Shown: positions 1 to 10,283, numbered from the stretch's first letter. The stretch: DNA of 29,040 nucleotides from an uncultured Solobacterium sp. (GCA_900552125.1 URYK01000034.1:1-29040); one strand, 5' to 3'. The notes: generated from the sequence alone by a model not told the origin. A program made the numbers and translations.

Positions 1-22
1 AGGCACATGCGGTTTGATAAGG

Positions 23-46
23 GGAGGTAGTTTAATGACTATCTCC
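23..46 (+). terminator. Intercistronic hairpin before the GH38 gene
   Basis: Arms GGAGGTAGT (23-31) and ACTATCTCC (38-46) pair over 9 positions with one G-U and a 6-nt loop. The tail has only scattered T residues, so this may be a weak terminator or an mRNA-processing hairpin. One upstream frame closes with TGA at 15-17, which would fit the end of a truncated upstream gene, but too little is present to call it. Confidence 0.35.
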
Positions 47-70
47 TACTTTCTTAAAAGGAGGATTTTT

Positions 71-2794
71 ATGGGTAAAAAAGTACACGTTGTACCTCAT
101 TCACATTGGGATAGAGAGTGGTATTTTACTACATCTCGATCAAAAGTCTATTTGATGAAAGATTTACATGATGTATTAGATACATTAGAAAATGATAAAG
201 AGTTTAAATTTATGCTTGATGCTCAAGCATCTCTACTGGATGATTATTTGAAATGGATGCCTCAGGATGAAGAACGAATCAAAAGATTTGTAAAAGAAAA
301 ACGTTTAGTTATTGGCCCATGGTACACACAGACAGATCAGATGGTCATCAGTGCAGAAAGTATCGTTCGTAATATGTATTATGGAATGAAACGATGTGAA
401 GAATTTGGTGGCTATATGAATGTAGGATATGTACCTGATTCATTTGGTCAAGCTGGTAATATGCCACAGATTTATCAGGCATTTGGTATAAAAGATAGCT
501 TGTTCTGGCGCGGTGTTAGTGATGATATGGTTAAACATACAGACTATATGTGGCAAGGTGATGATGGCAGTGAAGTATTTGTAACCCAAATTCCATTTGG
601 TTATTATATTGGTGGAAATATTCCTGAAGAAGAACCTAAGAGTGAAGAATTTTGGCAGTCTGAATGCTTTAATAAAGCTGGTTTGAGAAGCTCTACTGAT
701 TCTATTTACTTCCCTAATGGATTTGACCAGGCTCCTGTTCGTAAAAACTTGAGTAAAATTTTAGCTGGTAGAAGAAAAAGTGATCCGGAAAATGAATATA
801 AAATCAGTACAGTAGAAGAATATATTGCGGAAGTAAAAAGTCAGAATCCAAGTTTAGAAACAGTATATGGAGAATTACTGATTGCGAAACATATGCGTAT
901 TCATAAATCCATTTTCTCTTCTCGTTCTGATTTGAAAGTGTTGAATACACAAGTACAGAATTATGTAACAAATGTTTTAGAACCTATATTAGTAATGGCG
1001 GTTCAATTAGGACATGAATATCCTAAAGAAACAGTAAAAGAAATCTGGAAGCTATTATTTGAAAATGCAGCACATGACTCTATTGGTTCTTGTATTGCGG
1101 ATACAGCAAATGAAGATGTCTATGTTCGTTATAAACAGGCAAGAGATATTGCGATTAATTTAGTAGAACTTTATGCACGTATGATTTCTACTTCTTTACA
1201 GGATAAAGAAGGAAAAATAACATGGACATTATTTAACACTCTTCCACTAGAGAGAAAAGAAACTATTGAATTTAAGACATATATTCCAAATGGCGAGTTC
1301 TCTATCATTGATGTTAATGGTAATAATGTGCCTTATACAATTTTAGAGAAAAGAGATTTAACTGACTATGTCTTATCACAGACAATACGATTGAATCCAA
1401 GTAAAGAAATATATATTCCAGAAAAGGTATATGAAGCTACTCTAGTGATTTCTAAAGAAGATATTTTATCTTTTGGTTATGAGCAATGTCAGCTTGTATT
1501 TGGAACTGATGGACATGAAAAGGTAGATACAAGAGACGCTCTTGAAAATGAATATTATCATATTTCTATTAATGAAGATGGCAGCTTTGATGTTGTGGAA
1601 AAAGCTACAAATACTGTATATAAGAATCAAGGAATACTAGTTGAAAATGGAGATGATGGTGATAGCTTTAATTATTCTCCACCTAGAAATGATTTAGAAG
1701 TTTATTCAAATGCATTTAAACCAGTTATTAATATTTTTGGTTCTTCTCTGATTCAAAAAGCAGAAATACAATTTAATATGCAGATTCCTAAAGATTTGGA
1801 TCAGAGAGCAAAAAGAATTAAAGATACAGAATTACCTGTTACTTTAATTGTTGGACTAAGAAAACATAGTAAAATTATTGATGTAACTGTTAAGGTAGAT
1901 AACCATGGTTTATCACACCGTTTATGTATTTTATTTGATGCACAGATGGCTACTAAATTCAATATTGCAGATCAGCAATTTGGAAGTATCCAAAGACCAA
2001 ATGGATATGAGAAAGAAATGGAATTATATATAAACAGTGCTAATAAAGATGAATCTATAAAAGTTTCAAATCCTTTAGAACCAGCCAATTGGCAACAGAG
2101 TGCAACTAGCTGGCAGGAACCACCTATTGCGATTGAACCTTGTCAAAGCTATGTTGCGTTGACACAGGAAGATAGAACTGTTGGAGTAATTCCTCAGGGT
2201 GTAAGAGAATATGAAATTGTAGGAGATAATAAAGGTATTATTCGTTTAACTTTATTCCGTACTTATGGTTTTATGGGGAAAGAAAATCTATTGTATCGCC
2301 CTGGACGTGCTTCAGGTGAAAGAATTATTGAAACTCCAGATGCACAATTATTGAAACCTATGGAATTTAGCTGTGGTGTAGCTTATCTTCCAGCTGCATT
2401 CAATGAATCAAACTTAGAACAGCTGGCAAAACAATACAATACTCCGGTTGAAGTTTATGAGTATTCTGAATTTTTAAATGGGCGTTTGATTTTCAGTCAA
2501 ATGGAAGTAGAAGGTGTAGATGAAAGAGCTAAGTCATTCTTTACTAGTGAAAATAATCTTGTAGTATCAGCAATTAAGAATGCTGAAGAAAAACCTGGTA
2601 TTGTTATTCGTTTGTATAACGGAAAAGATCATAAAGTATTGAATGATGTTTTAACCTTTACTTCTTCTATCAAAAAAGCCGGTCTAATGGATTTGAAGGA
2701 ACAAGTTATTGAAGAGTTACATGTGGAAAATAACCAGATCATATTAGAAAATATTGGACACTGTAAGTTTGTAACAGTGAATGTAGAAGTATGA
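71..2794 (+). CDS. Glycoside hydrolase family 38 alpha-mannosidase (MngB-like)
   Basis: A cytoplasmic alpha-mannosidase of 907 residues, the usual size for bacterial GH38. The start at 71 is chosen because AAAAGGAGG lies at 56-64 and because translation then opens directly into the family N-terminus, VHVVPHSHWDREW. Zinc ligands are probably H12 and D14 in that motif. The nucleophile/ligand Asp is D123 in GYVPDSFGQ, and the C-terminal metal His is H335 in NAAHDSIGS. There is no signal peptide, so the substrate must be imported first. The start codon of the ROK kinase overlaps its stop by 4 bp (ATGA), which implies translational coupling. Bacterial relatives act on mannosylglycerate-6P (E. coli MngB) or on N-glycan mannose (streptococcal GH38 enzymes, also found next to ROK genes). 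Which substrate applies here cannot be read from the sequence; free mannose is the expected product. Confidence 0.93.
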   Translation: MGKKVHVVPHSHWDREWYFTTSRSKVYLMKDLHDVLDTLENDKEFKFMLDAQASLLDDYLKWMPQDEERIKRFVKEKRLVIGPWYTQTDQMVISAESIVRNMYYGMKRCEEFGGYMNVGYVPDSFGQAGNMPQIYQAFGIKDSLFWRGVSDDMVKHTDYMWQGDDGSEVFVTQIPFGYYIGGNIPEEEPKSEEFWQSECFNKAGLRSSTDSIYFPNGFDQAPVRKNLSKILAGRRKSDPENEYKISTVEEYIAEVKSQNPSLETVYGELLIAKHMRIHKSIFSSRSDLKVLNTQVQNYVTNVLEPILVMAVQLGHEYPKETVKEIWKLLFENAAHDSIGSCIADTANEDVYVRYKQARDIAINLVELYARMISTSLQDKEGKITWTLFNTLPLERKETIEFKTYIPNGEFSIIDVNGNNVPYTILEKRDLTDYVLSQTIRLNPSKEIYIPEKVYEATLVISKEDILSFGYEQCQLVFGTDGHEKVDTRDALENEYYHISINEDGSFDVVEKATNTVYKNQGILVENGDDGDSFNYSPPRNDLEVYSNAFKPVINIFGSSLIQKAEIQFNMQIPKDLDQRAKRIKDTELPVTLIVGLRKHSKIIDVTVKVDNHGLSHRLCILFDAQMATKFNIADQQFGSIQRPNGYEKEMELYINSANKDESIKVSNPLEPANWQQSATSWQEPPIAIEPCQSYVALTQEDRTVGVIPQGVREYEIVGDNKGIIRLTLFRTYGFMGKENLLYRPGRASGERIIETPDAQLLKPMEFSCGVAYLPAAFNESNLEQLAKQYNTPVEVYEYSEFLNGRLIFSQMEVEGVDERAKSFFTSENNLVVSAIKNAEEKPGIVIRLYNGKDHKVLNDVLTFTSSIKKAGLMDLKEQVIEELHVENNQIILENIGHCKFVTVNVEV

Positions 2795-3681
2795 GATATG
2801 CAGTAGGAATTGATATAGGGGGAACGAATACTAGAGTTGCCCTTATAGATGAAACATATCATATTCTGGAAAGAATACAGTTTTCCACAGATGTAAATGA
2901 TCCAGAAAAAACGCTAGATAAAATTGCAGAGATTATTGCTGGCTTTGATAAAGATATAATCGGAGTAGGAATGTCTTGTCCAGGACCCTTAGATTTATTA
3001 GAAGGAAAAATACTAACAACTCCTAATCTATATGGGAAATGGCATAATTATGAGGTTAGTAAACAGTTATATAAACGTATTCAAGTTCCTGTTTATTTAG
3101 ATAATGATGCAAATTTAGCGGCATTAGCTGAAAGTTATATTGGAGAAGGGAAAGACTATAACTATGTTCAGTACTTAACGGTTTCTACAGGTTTAGGTGC
3201 TGGATTAGTGATTAATAAAAAAATCTTCTTAGGCGCTCATGGATTTGCGAATGAAGTTGCCAATAGCTGTATGATTCATGAAGGACCAAGTCATGGTATG
3301 ATTTATCCAGGCGGAATTGAAGCTATTTCTAGTGGAACAGGAATCGTAGAAAGAGCTAGAAAACAAGGTTTAATAGTTGAACATGCCGGTCAGGTAAATG
3401 ATTTAGCTGTTCAGGGAAATGAAACTGCAATACAAATTATGAAGGAAGCAAAAATTTATTTAGCTAATTTTATTGCGATGATTCAAGGCTATATTGATCC
3501 TGAAATATTTATTCTTGGAGGCTCCGTTGCATTAAAAACTGATGGGTTCGTCGAAGATGTTGAAAAATTAGTAAAAGATAGAGTATATGATGTTGTTAGA
3601 CCTTATGTTAAGGTAAGAAAATCAACATTGAATGAAGATAGCGGATTATTGGGCGCAGCCTGTCTTGTATTTCAAAAATAA
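2791..3681 (+). CDS. ROK-family sugar kinase lacking the zinc motif
   Basis: A 296-residue ROK kinase. The N-terminal phosphate-binding loop is GIDIGGTNT (residues 6-14), the catalytic Asp is D106 in LDNDANLAA, and the second ATP motif is STGLGAG (132-138). The usual GELGH and CxCGxxGCxE signatures are replaced: residues 153-159 read ANEVANS, no cysteine cluster follows, but the later Glu survives as E177 in GGIEAISSG. The structural zinc is therefore probably absent. The gene is coupled to the alpha-mannosidase, so the natural inference is that it phosphorylates released mannose (or a mannose-derived sugar) to a 6-phosphate that enters glycolysis. Specificity is not proven: ROK enzymes also use glucose, fructose, ManNAc or allose. 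It has no DNA-binding domain, so it is not a ROK repressor. Confidence 0.88.
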   Translation: MRYAVGIDIGGTNTRVALIDETYHILERIQFSTDVNDPEKTLDKIAEIIAGFDKDIIGVGMSCPGPLDLLEGKILTTPNLYGKWHNYEVSKQLYKRIQVPVYLDNDANLAALAESYIGEGKDYNYVQYLTVSTGLGAGLVINKKIFLGAHGFANEVANSCMIHEGPSHGMIYPGGIEAISSGTGIVERARKQGLIVEHAGQVNDLAVQGNETAIQIMKEAKIYLANFIAMIQGYIDPEIFILGGSVALKTDGFVEDVEKLVKDRVYDVVRPYVKVRKSTLNEDSGLLGAACLVFQK

Positions 3682-3690
3682 AGAATTAAA

Positions 3691-3733
3691 GTCTAGCAAA
3701 TGTCAATAAATGACAGTTTTGTTAGACCTTTTT
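3691..3733 (+). terminator. Terminator of the mannosidase-ROK operon
   Basis: An inverted repeat starts 10 nt after the ROK stop. GTCTAGCAAA and TGTCA (3691-3705) face TGACA and TTTTGTTAGAC (3711-3727) around a 5-nt loop, with a small bulge. CTTTTT follows at 3728-3733. This is a standard Rho-independent terminator. Confidence 0.85.
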
Positions 3734-3750
3734 CTATAGTACATGAAGTG

Positions 3751-3763
3751 TTCCACAGTGGAA
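3751..3763. repeat. Short palindrome upstream of the pgk promoter
   Basis: TTCCAC-A-GTGGAA is a 13-bp perfect palindrome followed by a T-rich stretch. It could be an operator for the pgk-tpiA promoter about 75 bp downstream, or a small second hairpin ending upstream transcription. Nothing in the sequence decides between these. Confidence 0.3.
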
Positions 3764-3838
3764 TTTTTCTTTAAATGAAAAACAGAATGAAAAAGATGTA
3801 AAATAATTGTGATTTTTTTATCAAAAAGAGATTTTTCG

Positions 3839-3867
3839 TTTACGAAAAAGTATCTTGGTGGTATAAT
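3839..3867 (+). promoter_or_regulatory. pgk promoter with palindrome over the -35
   Basis: The -35 box TTTACG (3839-3844), a 17-bp spacer and the -10 box TATAAT (3862-3867), preceded by TGG, form an extended -10 promoter. An inverted repeat, TTTTTCG (3832-3838) and CGAAAAA (3843-3849), wraps the -35 box and could be an operator or simply a DNA-bending element. AAGGAGG follows just before the pgk ATG. Confidence 0.75.
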
Positions 3868-3896
3868 AAAGCCGATACATAAGGAGGAATTTTACT

Positions 3897-5075
3897 ATGG
3901 CTAAAAGAACTGTAAAAGATTTAGATGTAGCTGGAAAACGTGTCATTGTACGTTGTGACTTCAACGTTCCTAGAAAAGATGGAAAAATTACAAATGACAA
4001 CCGTATTATTCAGGCTTTGCCAACAATCAAATACTTAATTGAAAACAACGCAAAAATTATTTTAATGTCTCACCTTGGAAAAGTTAAAACAGAAGAAGAC
4101 AAAGCTAAAAATGATTTACGTTGTGTAGCTGATCGTTTAAGTGAATTGGTTGATACAAAAGTAACTTTCGTACCAGTTACTCGCGGAGAAGAATTAGAAA
4201 ACGCTGTAGCTGCATTAAATGATGGAGAAATCGTTGTTATGCAGAATACTCGTTATGAAAAAGGAGAAAGTAAAAATGATCCTGAATTAGCTAAATACTG
4301 GGCTTCTTTAGGTGACTTATTTGTTGAAGATGCTTTCGGTAGTGTTCACCGTGCTCATGCATCTACTGCAGGTATCGCTTCTATCCTTCCAAATGCATTA
4401 GGTTTCTTGGTAGAAAAAGAAGTTAAAATGTTAGGAGCTGCTGTTGATACTCCTGAACGTCCATTCGTTGCTATTATCGGTGGTGCAAAAGTTTCTGATA
4501 AGATTGCTGTTGTAGATAATCTATTGAAAAAAGCTGATAAAGTATTGATTGGTGGAGGTATGGCTTATACATTCCTTAAAGCAATGGGATACAATGTAGG
4601 TAAATCTCTAGTAGAAGAAGACAAAGTAGAACTTGCTAAAGAATACATTGAAAAAGCTGAAGGTAAATTGGTATTACCAGTTGACCATGTATGTGCTGAT
4701 AAATTTGCTGAAGATGCAAATACTGTAGTTGCAGACAATGAAAATATTCCTGCAGATTACATGGGTCTAGATATTGGTCCTAAATCAATCGAACTTTACA
4801 GAGAAGCACTTGCTGGTGCAAAAACTGTAGTATGGAATGGACCAATGGGTGTATTTGAAATGGCACCATTCGCAAAAGGTACTTTAGAAGTATGTACTGC
4901 AATTTCTGAACTTCCAGGAGCTACTACTGTAATTGGTGGTGGAGACTCTGCAGCTGCTGCTATTCAGTTAGGATTCGCAGATAAATTCTCTCACATCTCT
5001 ACAGGTGGTGGAGCTTCTCTAGAATACATGGAAGGTAAAGTATTACCAGGTATTGCGGTAATCGCAGATAAATAA
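3897..5075 (+). CDS. pgk: Phosphoglycerate kinase
   Basis: Glycolytic enzyme that transfers the phosphate of 1,3-bisphosphoglycerate to ADP. At 392 residues it has normal bacterial length. Recognisable blocks are the N-terminal substrate loop [15 protein letters not shown] (residues 19-33), the hinge/substrate segment [11 protein letters not shown], the nucleotide-binding GGAKVSDKI and the C-terminal [15 protein letters not shown] is well spaced before the ATG. Codon use favours GCT, GAA and AAC and looks optimised, as expected of a highly expressed gene. tpiA follows 26 nt later in the same transcript, and gap is not adjacent in this window. The family call is certain. Confidence 0.98.
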   Translation: MAKRTVKDLDVAGKRVIVRCDFNVPRKDGKITNDNRIIQALPTIKYLIENNAKIILMSHLGKVKTEEDKAKNDLRCVADRLSELVDTKVTFVPVTRGEELENAVAALNDGEIVVMQNTRYEKGESKNDPELAKYWASLGDLFVEDAFGSVHRAHASTAGIASILPNALGFLVEKEVKMLGAAVDTPERPFVAIIGGAKVSDKIAVVDNLLKKADKVLIGGGMAYTFLKAMGYNVGKSLVEEDKVELAKEYIEKAEGKLVLPVDHVCADKFAEDANTVVADNENIPADYMGLDIGPKSIELYREALAGAKTVVWNGPMGVFEMAPFAKGTLEVCTAISELPGATTVIGGGDSAAAAIQLGFADKFSHISTGGGASLEYMEGKVLPGIAVIADK

Positions 5076-5101
5076 TCATTAGAAAATAGGAGATATTGAT
5101 C

Positions 5102-5848
5102 ATGAGAAAACCAATTATTGTTGGAAACTGGAAAATGAATAAAACCATGAAAGAAACAAAAGAATTCATGGAAGCTGTAGATGCTGCAGCTGCTAGCGAA
5201 AATGCTACATTTGGTATTGGTGCACCTTATACAGCACTTTCTACTGCAGTAGCTGGAGCTAAAAACCTAGTAATTGCTGCAGAAAACTGCCACTGGGAAG
5301 ACAATGGAGCTTTCACTGGTGAAGTTTCTGTACCTATGTTACAGGAAGTTGGAGTAACTCATTGTATTATCGGACACTCTGAACGTCGTGAAATGTTTGG
5401 GGATACTGATGAAACAGTAAATAAAAAAGCAAAACGTTTAATTGATGCAGGAATTACACCAATCTTATGTATTGGTGAAACAGAAGCTCAGTATGATGCT
5501 GGTGAATCTGAAAAAGTAATTCGCGATCAGTTAACAGGTTCTTTGGCTGACTTATGTCCAAAATGTGTAGGAAACATGGTAATCGCATATGAACCAATCT
5601 GGGCTATTGGTACTGGTAAAAGTGCTTCTGTAGAAATCGCAGAAAACTGCTGCCGTATCGTTCGTGATCAGGTTCGCGTTATGTATGGTGATGAAGCTGC
5701 TGAAAATGTACGTGTACAGTATGGTGGTTCTGTTAAACCAAATAACATCGTTGAATATATGGCACAGCCAGATATCGATGGTGCATTAATTGGTGGAGCT
5801 AGCTTAAAAGCAGACAGCTTCTTAGAAATCATCGAGAAAACAAAATAG
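5102..5848 (+). CDS. tpiA: Triosephosphate isomerase
   Basis: A TIM-barrel isomerase that interconverts dihydroxyacetone phosphate and glyceraldehyde-3-phosphate. From the ATG at 5102 it has 248 residues and opens with MRKPIIVGNWKMN, which carries the catalytic Lys. The catalytic His lies in IIGHSERR, the general base Glu in AYEPIWAIGTGK, and the phosphate-binding glycines in YGGSVKPNN and GALIGGASL. An upstream TTG at 5096 is in frame, but the ATG at 5102 fits both the family N-terminus and the TAGGAG site near 5086. It is co-transcribed with pgk and followed by a terminator. Confidence 0.98.
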   Translation: MRKPIIVGNWKMNKTMKETKEFMEAVDAAAASENATFGIGAPYTALSTAVAGAKNLVIAAENCHWEDNGAFTGEVSVPMLQEVGVTHCIIGHSERREMFGDTDETVNKKAKRLIDAGITPILCIGETEAQYDAGESEKVIRDQLTGSLADLCPKCVGNMVIAYEPIWAIGTGKSASVEIAENCCRIVRDQVRVMYGDEAAENVRVQYGGSVKPNNIVEYMAQPDIDGALIGGASLKADSFLEIIEKTK

Positions 5849-5875
5849 TAAATTATAAGGATTTTAAAATTGAAT

Positions 5876-5930
5876 GGGTTTACTTGCCTTGAACATAAAA
5901 TTTACATAGGGCAAGTAAATCCTATTTTCT
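5876..5930 (+). terminator. pgk-tpiA terminator
   Basis: A 13-bp stem pairs 5876-5888 (GGGTTTACTTGCC) with 5910-5922 (GGCAAGTAAATCC), with one G-U pair and a 21-nt loop, followed by a TATTTTCTTT tail. It lies about 28 nt after the tpiA stop. Confidence 0.85.
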
Positions 5931-6230
5931 TTATAAGGCATATTTTACACTATGTAAGTATATTATAATTTTTTTGGATTCATTAAATTAATAGATTAAA
6001 TGTGTATTTATAAAAGGAAATGATAAAATTTTAAATTTATAATATTAGGCCTTTAAGGATGTATATATTTTAGGATAGTAAGTAAAGAGTGAATAAGTAA
6101 TATTTACTATGAAAATAATAAAACGTTGTAGAATAATTAAATTATCGAAAAAAATATAGTTTTTCCTAACTATTTTTGGATAATCAATATTTCCATTTTT
6201 ATATGTGAAAATAGACATTGAAAAAATAAT
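5931..6230. other. Gene-free AT-rich stretch, possible small RNA
   Basis: About 300 nt with no credible open reading frame or ribosome binding site on either strand. A TATAAT lies at 5964-5969 with no good -35 at standard spacing. The stretch runs directly into a strong terminator (6234-6286) that belongs to no visible gene, so a short transcript of roughly 300 nt is possible. I recognise no known RNA family in it. Confidence 0.3.
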
Positions 6231-6233
6231 TGA

Positions 6234-6286
6234 GGCTTTAACGAATTAACTTAATTTAGGTAGTTAATTCGTTAGCTTCTTTTTTT
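6234..6286 (+). terminator. Strong orphan terminator upstream of the murein-sugar cluster
   Basis: TAACGAATTAACT (6239-6251) pairs perfectly over 13 bp with AGTTAATTCGTTA (6262-6274), and outer GC pairs are possible. The tail is TTCTTTTTTT (6277-6286). It lies about 390 nt beyond the last gene and about 120 nt before the next, after a separate terminator has already closed the pgk-tpiA operon. Confidence 0.8.
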
Positions 6287-6339
6287 ATAAGAAAAATGAA
6301 ATATAATATCAAAAAAATTTAAAAAATATTAAAATTTTA

Positions 6340-8761
<2,422 letters not shown>

Positions 8762-8774
8762 AGGAGGATTTTTT

Positions 8775-9098
8775 ATGGAAAACATGGAATTAATTGTATT
8801 TGAATTAGTTAGTAATGGTGGTAATGCGAAAGGATTGGCATATGAAGCTATTGCTTGTGCAGAAAAAGGAGAATTTGATAAAGCTGAGGAATTATTAAAA
8901 GAAGCAAATGAAAGTCTTGTTGCTGCACATAAAGTGCAGACAGAAATGATTCAAGCAGAAGCTGCTGGTAAACATCATGATGTTACTGTTTTATTTGTTC
9001 ATGCACAAGATCATTTAATGGCTGCTATTGAAGTTTGTACATTAGCAGAAAATTTAATTCGTATGAATAAACGTTTATATGATTTAGAGAACAAATAG
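8775..9098 (+). CDS. PTS lactose/cellobiose-family EIIA component
   Basis: A cytoplasmic phosphocarrier that passes phosphate from HPr to EIIB. The 107-residue all-helical protein starts at 8775, where AAGGAGG (8761-8767) is ideally spaced; an upstream in-frame ATG at 8724 lies inside murQ and is rejected. The active-site His is H76 in the family block VHAQDHLM, with D79 in the trimer core. The AHxxQTxxIQAE segment (51-62) is also typical. EIIB and EIIC lie about 1.2 kb downstream behind a separate promoter, so the PTS is split by an esterase-like and a membrane-protein gene. MurP, the known MurNAc transporter, belongs to the glucose family instead, so this cluster uses a different PTS class. 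Confidence 0.95.
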   Translation: MENMELIVFELVSNGGNAKGLAYEAIACAEKGEFDKAEELLKEANESLVAAHKVQTEMIQAEAAGKHHDVTVLFVHAQDHLMAAIEVCTLAENLIRMNKRLYDLENK

Positions 9099-9106
9099 GA
9101 GTATAA

Positions 9107-9844
9107 ATGCAATTTAAAGAGATTATTGTTAATGATAAAGCAATTCGAGGCTTTTTGCATGAAGGGAAAAGTAATGATGTTGTCTGTATTGTACATGGCT
9201 TTATGGGCAATAAATCTGATCATCACTTTATGTTTCGAACATTTGGAGATGATATTTGTCAAGAAGGTTTTTCTGTATACCGATTTGATTTTCTAGGTTC
9301 CGGAGATAGCGATGGTACATTTTTTGAAGAAGAAAGTATAAATAGTCAAATTAATCAATGCAAATGTGTAGTAAGACAGTTTCAAAAAGAAAATTATAAG
9401 GTACATTTATTTGCGTTTAGTTTAGGTGGAGTAATTGCATCTCATGTGGCTAAAGAGATAAAAGTGGAATCATTATTTTTGTTATCCCCAGCAGGGAATT
9501 TTGATGAAATATTATTTCAAATGACTAGTGATTCAATTGATAAAAACAATTTAGAAGTTAATGGATTTAAGATAAATCCAAAATTAATGGAAGAGAGCAG
9601 AAATTTTGAATATTTTAATGGAATTGATAGGTATCAAGGTCCAGTAAAAATTGTTCAAGGTACAAATGATCAATATGTAAAAATGAAAAGCTTGCATAAT
9701 TATAAAAAGGCATATGCAAAGGCTGAAATTGTTTTAGTCTCTGAAGCTGACCATTGTTATAGTAAGGTTTCATATACAGAGAGTGTTAGAAAGGAGATTC
9801 ATGATTTTTATGGCAAAATTAAGAACTTGGCAAGTGAAGAATAA
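9107..9844 (+). CDS. Alpha/beta hydrolase, esterase-like
   Basis: A 245-residue alpha/beta hydrolase without signal peptide. The oxyanion block is HGFMGNKSD (residues 30-38), the nucleophile Ser lies in FSLGG, the acid Asp in GTNDQYV and the catalytic His in ADHCYS. RFDFLGSGDSDG between strands resembles the feruloyl/cinnamoyl esterase-like subgroup. It starts 8 nt after the IIA stop with TAGGAG upstream, so it is in the GH1-murQ-IIA transcript. A plausible but unproven job is removal of an acyl group (for example O-acetyl, common on muramic acid) from imported sugars, which would clear the way for MurQ or the glycosidases. A general carboxylesterase is equally possible. Confidence 0.85.
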   Translation: MQFKEIIVNDKAIRGFLHEGKSNDVVCIVHGFMGNKSDHHFMFRTFGDDICQEGFSVYRFDFLGSGDSDGTFFEEESINSQINQCKCVVRQFQKENYKVHLFAFSLGGVIASHVAKEIKVESLFLLSPAGNFDEILFQMTSDSIDKNNLEVNGFKINPKLMEESRNFEYFNGIDRYQGPVKIVQGTNDQYVKMKSLHNYKKAYAKAEIVLVSEADHCYSKVSYTESVRKEIHDFYGKIKNLASEE

Positions 9845-9848
9845 GAAT

Positions 9849-10172
9849 ATGAAGAGAAAATATAAATCTTCTGTAGGTATGACTGATTATGATATTCCAG
9901 TTTTTGGGTATAGAAGTGCGTTGCTTATTCTTTTGATAACATTTGGATCCTTATTGTTGGTACCTCAACTTTGTGAGTGGTTAAGAATCGACTATCGTTT
10001 ACCTACTGTATTGTTTGGAGGCATTATTTCAGGCTTTTCAGTAGCATTTTCTCAATTTTTTATAGAAACAAAGACAGGTTTATGCAAATCATTTTGGATT
10101 GTTGGGGCACTCTTATCTGTATTTGTATCTTTTCTGATTTTTCTAGTTGTATATGCCGGAGTAATAGCATAG
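9849..10172 (+). CDS. Small membrane protein of unknown function
   Basis: I do not recognise this protein. From the ATG at 9849 it has 107 residues: a short basic N-terminus (MKRKYKS), then three hydrophobic stretches around residues 21-42 (SALLILLITFGSLLL), 51-72 (VLFGGIISGFSVAFSQFF) and 80-106 (FWIVGALLSVFVSFLIFLVV), so probably three membrane spans. The start is uncertain: in-frame ATGs at 9801 and 9810 follow an AAGGAG at 9791-9796 that lies inside the hydrolase gene and would add 13-16 residues. It is the last gene before the IIB promoter, within the murein-sugar cluster. No catalytic motif is visible. A role in transporter assembly or sugar efflux would be guesswork. Confidence 0.7.
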   Translation: MKRKYKSSVGMTDYDIPVFGYRSALLILLITFGSLLLVPQLCEWLRIDYRLPTVLFGGIISGFSVAFSQFFIETKTGLCKSFWIVGALLSVFVSFLIFLVVYAGVIA

Positions 10173-10218
10173 TGTTAAAATAAAATTTCAAAAAAATAAA
10201 TAAAAATATAAAATATTA

Positions 10219-10257
10219 TTGCAGGAAAGCGATTACAATGATATAATGTAATCGGTT
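10219..10257 (+). promoter_or_regulatory. Promoter and operator of the IIB-IIC-mupG-kinase operon
   Basis: The -35 box TTGCAG (10219-10224), a 17-bp spacer and TATAAT (10242-10247) form the promoter. GGAAAGCGATTACA (10224-10237), in the spacer, matches 13 of 14 cre positions. In addition CGATTACA (10230-10237) and TGTAATCG (10247-10254) form a perfect 8-bp inverted repeat that brackets the -10 box, and AA/TT pairs extend it past one mismatch. A protein bound there would block RNA polymerase. The RpiR protein encoded at 14143 is the natural candidate, with CcpA as the alternative. Confidence 0.7.
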
Positions 10258-10283
10258 AAAAAATAATAGAAAGGAGATTTAAA

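Noticed and set aside
14..70. N-terminal extension of the alpha-mannosidase from a TTG at 14
   Set aside because: A strong AAAAGGAGG lies at 56-64 before the ATG at 71, the family N-terminus starts there, and the extension overlaps a hairpin.
9025..9262. Minus-strand frames antisense to PTS IIA and the hydrolase gene
   Set aside because: Mirror images of coding sequence; composition is not protein-like and no ribosome binding site is present.
9977..10183. 68-residue frame overlapping the small membrane protein
   Set aside because: Shifted frame rich in Cys, Ile and Phe that lacks a ribosome binding site; the longer frame gives a coherent three-span protein.
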